Source of the DNA: VRUE01 sp963817945
GTDB lineage: Bacteria > Actinomycetota > Thermoleophilia > Solirubrobacterales > 70-9
DNA length: 64,000 nt
Direction of reading: 5' to 3'
Assembly (NCBI GenBank): GCA_963817945.1
Contig: CAWFQH010000004.1
Span: forward strand, 62,001-126,000
Shown one piece after another: positions 60,530 through 64,000 of this stretch (position 1 is its first letter; the number at the start of each line of letters is the position of its first letter). A program made the translations under genes and the position numbers. Below the pieces are notes generated by a model, which was not told the DNA's origin, did not search any database, and saw only the letters and a program-made list of their open reading frames with translations.

Positions 60530-60535
60530 GTCTAG
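60530..60535 (-). promoter_or_regulatory. Putative -10 box of the DoxX-like gene
   Basis: TAGACT on the minus strand, 9 bases before the ATG; it lies 10 bases from the uvrB box on the other strand. Confidence 0.4.
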
Positions 60536-60544
60536 GCACCTCGC

Positions 60545-60550
60545 TATCGT
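60545..60550 (+). promoter_or_regulatory. Putative -10 box of uvrB
   Basis: TATCGT lies 6 bases before GTG 60557. No LexA-type site is recognised nearby. Confidence 0.4.
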
Positions 60551-60556
60551 CGTCGC

Positions 60557-62554
60557 GTGCCCGAGTTCCGTCTCAATCCCGCCTACACGCCGACCGCCGA
60601 TCAGCCGAAGGCGATCGCCGGCTTGGCCGAGGGACTAAAGGGTGGGGAACGCTTCCAAACTTTGCTCGGGGCAACCGGCACCGGCAAGACCTTCACGATG
60701 GCGGGGACGATCGCGGCGGTGCAGCGCCCGACGCTGGTGATCGCCCACAACAAGACGCTGGCGGCGCAGCTCTGCAACGAGTTCCGCGAGTTCTTCCCGG
60801 AGAACAAGGTCGAGTACTTCGTCTCCTACTACGACTACTACCAGCCGGAGGCCTACGTTCCGGCCCAGGACCTCTACATCGAGAAGGACTCCTCGATCAA
60901 CGATGAGATCGACCGCCTGCGCCACGCGGCGACCGCGGCGCTCTTTGCCCGGCGCGACGTGATCATCGTCGCCTCGGTCTCCTGCATCTACGGGATCGGC
61001 TCGCCGCAGGTCTACAACGAAAAGATGCAGCTGTTCAAGGTCGGCGAGGAGATCGACCGCGACGAGGTGCTGCGCAAGCTGGTCAAGATCCAGTACCAGC
61101 GCAACGACGCGGCTCTCGGCCGCGGCACCTTCCGCGTCCGCGGCGAGGTGCTGGAGATCATGCCCTCCTATGCCGAGTCGGCCTACCGCATCGCCCTCTT
61201 CGGCGAGGAGATCGAGGGCATCCAGCACTTCGATCCGCTGACCGGGGAGATCCTCGACGAGATCGACCATATCTCGGTCTGGCCGGCTTCCCACTACGTG
61301 ACCAAGGACGAGACTCTGGACCGGGCGGTCGAGGAGATCCGCGCCGAACTCAACGCCCGCACGGCCGAACTGGAGGGCGAAGGCAAGCAGCTGGAGGCAC
61401 ACCGCCTGCGCCAGCGCACCGCCTACGACCTCGAGATGCTGAAAGAGCTCGGCTTCACCTCCGGGATCGAGAACTACTCGCGCATCCTCGACGGCCGCCC
61501 GCCCGGCAGTCCGCCGCACACGCTGATCGACTACTTCCCCGACGACTTCGTCTGCTTCGTCGACGAGTCCCACCAGACGATTCCGCAGATCGGCGGGATG
61601 TACGAGGGGGACCGCTCCCGGAAGACGACGCTGATCGATTACGGCTTCCGACTGCCCTCGGCGATCGACAACCGGCCGCTCAAGTTCGACGAGTTCCTGG
61701 CCCGGGTCGACCGGCTGGTGATGGTCTCGGCGACGCCTGGTCCCTTCGAGCGGGCCGAGGCGACGCGGACGGTCGAGCAGATCGTGCGCCCGACCGGGAT
61801 CGTCGACCCCGAGATCGAGGTGCGGGAGACGAAGAACCAGATCGACGACCTGATGAACGAGATCCGGGCTCGGGCAGAGGTCAAGGAGCGCGTCCTCGTC
61901 ACCACCCTGACCAAGAAGATGGCCGAGGACCTGACCGCCTACCTGCTCGAGTACGGGATCAAGGTTCGCTACCTGCACTCCGAAATCGACACCCTGGAGC
62001 GGATCCAGATCGTCCGCGAGCTGCGGCTCGGCGAGTACGACGTCCTGGTCGGGGTCAACCTGCTGCGCGAGGGCCTTGACCTGCCCGAGGTGTCGCTGGT
62101 GGCGATCCTCGACGCCGACAAGGAGGGCTTCCTGCGCGGCGAGACCAGCCTCGTGCAGACGATTGGCCGCGCCGCCCGCAACGTCAACGGGCGGGTGCTG
62201 ATGTACGCCGACAAGGAGACCGACGCGATGCGCGCCGCGATGAGCGAGACCGACCGCCGCCGCGCGATCCAGCTCGCTTACAACGAGGAGCACGGGATCA
62301 CGCCGGAGACCGTCCGCAAGGGGATCTCCGAGATGGCCGAGTTCCTGGCGATGGAGGACCGGGCCCCGCGCAAGCGCCGCCGCGGCCGCGCCGGGACGGT
62401 GAGCGACCCGGCGGAGCTGGAGCGGACGATCGTCGCCCTTGAGGAGGAGATGCTGGCGGCCGCCGACGATCTTCGCTTCGAGGAGGCGGCGCGGATCCGC
62501 GACGAGCTGAAGGAACTGCGCCGCGACCTCGACGGGATGACGGCCGGCGCCTAG
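60557..62554 (+). CDS. uvrB: UvrABC system protein B
   Basis: The 665-residue helicase-like protein checks DNA damage in nucleotide excision repair. It has Walker A LLGATGTGKTFTMAG, the beta-hairpin region YYDYYQPEAYVP, the SVSCIYGIGSP motif, DEVLVD-type helicase motif FVDESHQTIPQIGGMY, GVNLLREGLDLPEVSLVAILDADKEGFLR in part (LLREGLDLPEVSLV), QTIGRAARN, and a C-terminal UVR domain (AADDLRFEEAARIRDELKEL) for UvrC binding. The start is GTG 60557. Length is normal. Confidence 0.97.
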   Translation: MPEFRLNPAYTPTADQPKAIAGLAEGLKGGERFQTLLGATGTGKTFTMAGTIAAVQRPTLVIAHNKTLAAQLCNEFREFFPENKVEYFVSYYDYYQPEAYVPAQDLYIEKDSSINDEIDRLRHAATAALFARRDVIIVASVSCIYGIGSPQVYNEKMQLFKVGEEIDRDEVLRKLVKIQYQRNDAALGRGTFRVRGEVLEIMPSYAESAYRIALFGEEIEGIQHFDPLTGEILDEIDHISVWPASHYVTKDETLDRAVEEIRAELNARTAELEGEGKQLEAHRLRQRTAYDLEMLKELGFTSGIENYSRILDGRPPGSPPHTLIDYFPDDFVCFVDESHQTIPQIGGMYEGDRSRKTTLIDYGFRLPSAIDNRPLKFDEFLARVDRLVMVSATPGPFERAEATRTVEQIVRPTGIVDPEIEVRETKNQIDDLMNEIRARAEVKERVLVTTLTKKMAEDLTAYLLEYGIKVRYLHSEIDTLERIQIVRELRLGEYDVLVGVNLLREGLDLPEVSLVAILDADKEGFLRGETSLVQTIGRAARNVNGRVLMYADKETDAMRAAMSETDRRRAIQLAYNEEHGITPETVRKGISEMAEFLAMEDRAPRKRRRGRAGTVSDPAELERTIVALEEEMLAAADDLRFEEAARIRDELKELRRDLDGMTAGA

Positions 62555-62578
62555 CGCCGGCCGTGGGCTCGCCGCGCG

Positions 62579-62959
62579 CTAGGCCAGCAGCTTCGCGGCC
62601 TTGGCGCTGTCGGTGAAGAACTCGCCGCGAACGGTCTTGCCGTTGCCGTCGTACTGGAGCAGATGCACGAAGGGCGCCTCGAAGCTGCCGTTGTCGTTGG
62701 CTGCGCGCTGAGTTCCCCTCACCACGACCCAGTCGCCGGCATCGATGAACTCCTTCGGCTCGACGCTGAAGGAGGACCAGTAGTTGGGGATCTGGGCGAA
62801 GTTGGCGAGAATCGCGTCGCGGCCGCGGGTTTCGCCCCCGAGCGGCAGCTCATCCGAGGTGACCCAGACCGCGTCCTCGGCGAAGTTCTCACTGAGCGCT
62901 TCGAGGTCGCCCCGGCCGAACGCGTCGTAGGCGTCGCGGGCGGTGTCTACGTTGGACAT
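62579..62959 (-). CDS. SnoaL-like/NTF2-fold protein
   Basis: The 126-residue protein is a SnoaL-like cone: DTARDAYDAFGRGDLEALSENFAEDAVWV, seen as AYDAFGRGDLEALSENF, then ETRGRDAILANFAQI and DWVVVRGTQRA with the ending FFTDSAKAAKLL. Members act as isomerases or simple binding proteins; no activity can be assigned. AAGGAGA lies 5 bases before its ATG on the minus strand. Confidence 0.85.
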   Translation of the reverse strand: MSNVDTARDAYDAFGRGDLEALSENFAEDAVWVTSDELPLGGETRGRDAILANFAQIPNYWSSFSVEPKEFIDAGDWVVVRGTQRAANDNGSFEAPFVHLLQYDGNGKTVRGEFFTDSAKAAKLLA

Positions 62960-62991
62960 GTTGTCTCCTTCCGTCGGAGTCCCCGCCCGTT

Positions 62992-63438
62992 TCAGACGGT
63001 ACGCCGATCCGATCCAGCCCGCAAGGCCCGCGCGCCCTGGCTGTACTCCGCCATGTCCTGCGACCAGAACTCGACCACATTGCCGTCGGGGTCGGTGACG
63101 TAGATCGCGCGACCGGGCCCGAGCTGGATCGGCCCCTCGACCTCGACACCGGCGGCGATGATCCGCCCGCGGATCGCCTCGATCTCGGCGTCGGGGACCG
63201 CGAAAGCGAAGTGGACGTGGGCGCCGCCGCGGCCGCCCGCGATGCCCTCCTGCGGCGTCCAGAGCCCGAGCCTGGCGCTTTCTCCGATCAGGTACCAGCG
63301 CCGGTCCTCGCGCCGCTCCCCGAGCCGGGTCTCCTCGAAGCCGAGCACGTCGCCATAGAAGGCGCCCGCGGCCTCCAGGTCGGCGACCTCCAGCACCAGC
63401 TCGGAGATGCCCGTCACCGGGGGTGGCTGCTCGCTCAT
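62992..63438 (-). CDS. Glyoxalase/VOC superfamily protein
   Basis: The 148-residue protein is one VOC domain pair: VTGISELVLEVADLEAAGAFYGDVLG, seen as LVLEVADLEAAGAFYGDV, then HVHFAFAV and GRAIYVTDPDGNVVEFW with the usual metal-binding His and Glu. It may be a dioxygenase or a resistance-type binding protein. ATG 63438 (MSEQPPP) is preferred over 63456. It is divergent from the thioredoxin gene. Confidence 0.85.
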   Translation of the reverse strand: MSEQPPPVTGISELVLEVADLEAAGAFYGDVLGFEETRLGERREDRRWYLIGESARLGLWTPQEGIAGGRGGAHVHFAFAVPDAEIEAIRGRIIAAGVEVEGPIQLGPGRAIYVTDPDGNVVEFWSQDMAEYSQGARALRAGSDRRTV

Positions 63439-63447
63439 CGCACTATC

Positions 63448-63453
63448 TAATCT
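63448..63453 (+). promoter_or_regulatory. Putative -10 box of the thioredoxin gene
   Basis: TAATCT lies 6 bases before ATG 63460. Confidence 0.45.
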
Positions 63454-63459
63454 CACGCC

Positions 63460-64000
63460 ATGCCGATCGACGTCACCGAAGCCACCTTTCCGCAGGAGGT
63501 GATCGAGCGCTCCCGCAAAGTTCCCGTCGTGGTCGACTTCTGGGCCGAGTGGTGTGGGCCGTGCCGCACGTTGACCCCGGCGCTCGAAGCGGCCGAGGCC
63601 TCTCGCGCCGGCAACGTGGTGCTCGCCAAGGTCGACGTCGACTCGAACCAGACGCTAGCCGGCCGCTACCGCGTGCAGGGGATCCCGGCGGTGAAGGCGT
63701 TTCGGGACGGCCAGGTGGCGAACGAGTTTGTCGGCGCCGTACCGAAGGCGAAAGTCGAGGAGCTGTTCGACTCGCTGGCGCCGTCCCGCGCCGACGAGCT
63801 GCTCGCGGCCGGCGACGAGCTCTCGCTGCGCGAGGCCTCCGAGTTGGAGCCGCGCCGCGCCGACATTGCCGTCGCCCTAGCCAAGAAGCGGCTCGAGCGC
63901 GGGGCGGAGGAGGAGGCGCTGGAGGCGGTCGAGGCCCACGAGGGCGACTTCGCCGCTGATGGGATCGCCGCGCGGGTGCGCCTCGCCAAGGCCGGCGTCG
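63460..64000 (+). CDS. Thioredoxin with C-terminal helical repeat part (CnoX/YbbN-like), partial
   Basis: The window ends inside this gene after 180 codons. Residues about 1-105 are a thioredoxin fold with active site VVDFWAEWCGPCRTLTP and cis-Pro motif VQGIPAVKAFRDG. After it the chain continues as helices (ADELLAAGDELSLREASELE; ADIAVALAKKRLERGAEEEA), like the TPR part of CnoX/YbbN, a holdase that works with GroEL and DnaK. The 3' end is outside the window. Confidence 0.88.
   Translation, partial: MPIDVTEATFPQEVIERSRKVPVVVDFWAEWCGPCRTLTPALEAAEASRAGNVVLAKVDVDSNQTLAGRYRVQGIPAVKAFRDGQVANEFVGAVPKAKVEELFDSLAPSRADELLAAGDELSLREASELEPRRADIAVALAKKRLERGAEEEALEAVEAHEGDFAADGIAARVRLAKAGV

Overview
The window is chromosomal DNA of a high-GC actinobacterium. 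Several traits fit the Thermoleophilia/Solirubrobacterales best (inference): a rplU-rpmA-obg-proBA-nadD-rsfS cluster, paired HadA/HadB-like dehydratases, a DUF3052 protein, an actinobacterial-type phosphofructokinase with Asp104, a small Cys-containing secreted protein of a kind I associate with that class, and many genes whose start codon lies only 6-9 bases behind a TANNNT box. Genes are packed tightly, often with 4-17 base overlaps. No stretch above 300 bases lacks a gene; the longest gap, 446-660, is filled by a hairpin repeat. I see no rRNA, CRISPR array, prophage, plasmid origin or transposase.

Layout. 1-7154: ribosomal proteins L21/L27, Obg, a divergent nitrilase, proline synthesis (proB, proA), NadD, RsfS and a coiled-coil protein. 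7199-12842: tRNA-Ala, small membrane and regulatory genes, leuS with a short leader ORF, a cupin. 13028-17540: comEA-comEC-holA-rpsT with a Pro-rich membrane protein. 17565-23108: murJ, a large multi-span membrane protein, lepA. 23253-28065: hadA/hadB-like genes, a frameshifted hrcA, a dnaJ-like gene lacking the zinc region, prmA interrupted by a repeat, a DUF2269 protein, murI. 28227-31646: a secreted protein, yqeY, phoH, ybeY, era. 31765-40541: hisIE and a complete tryptophan pathway (trpE-G-D-C, an HtrA protease, trpF-B-A). 40554-49259: a mixed set with phosphofructokinase, malic enzyme, a DUF559/AbiEi-like protein and a CotH-like protein. 49271-64000: polA, a membrane-anchored ECF-like sigma factor, rpsA, coaE, a lytic transglycosylase, an MFS protein, an XRE regulator, uvrB and a thioredoxin.

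The most unusual feature is a dispersed set of at least 17 hairpin repeats, about one per 4 kb. Each has near-perfect inverted arms (11-22 bp) whose sequence differs from site to site, enclosing a loop that belongs to a few conserved families (called A, B, C, D and G here). Two C copies keep 50 of 53 loop bases, and two of the three changes compensate in an inner stem. Copies lie between genes and also inside genes: three in one membrane-protein gene, one in the rpsA tail, one at the end of trpG, one at the trpB/trpA junction where it supplies the trpA ribosome binding site, and one in prmA where it shifts the frame. They look like an abundant REP- or MITE-like family; no mobilising enzyme is visible here.

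Three apparent frame breaks (two in hrcA, one in prmA) lie within 2 kb, so local sequence error must be excluded before calling pseudogenes.
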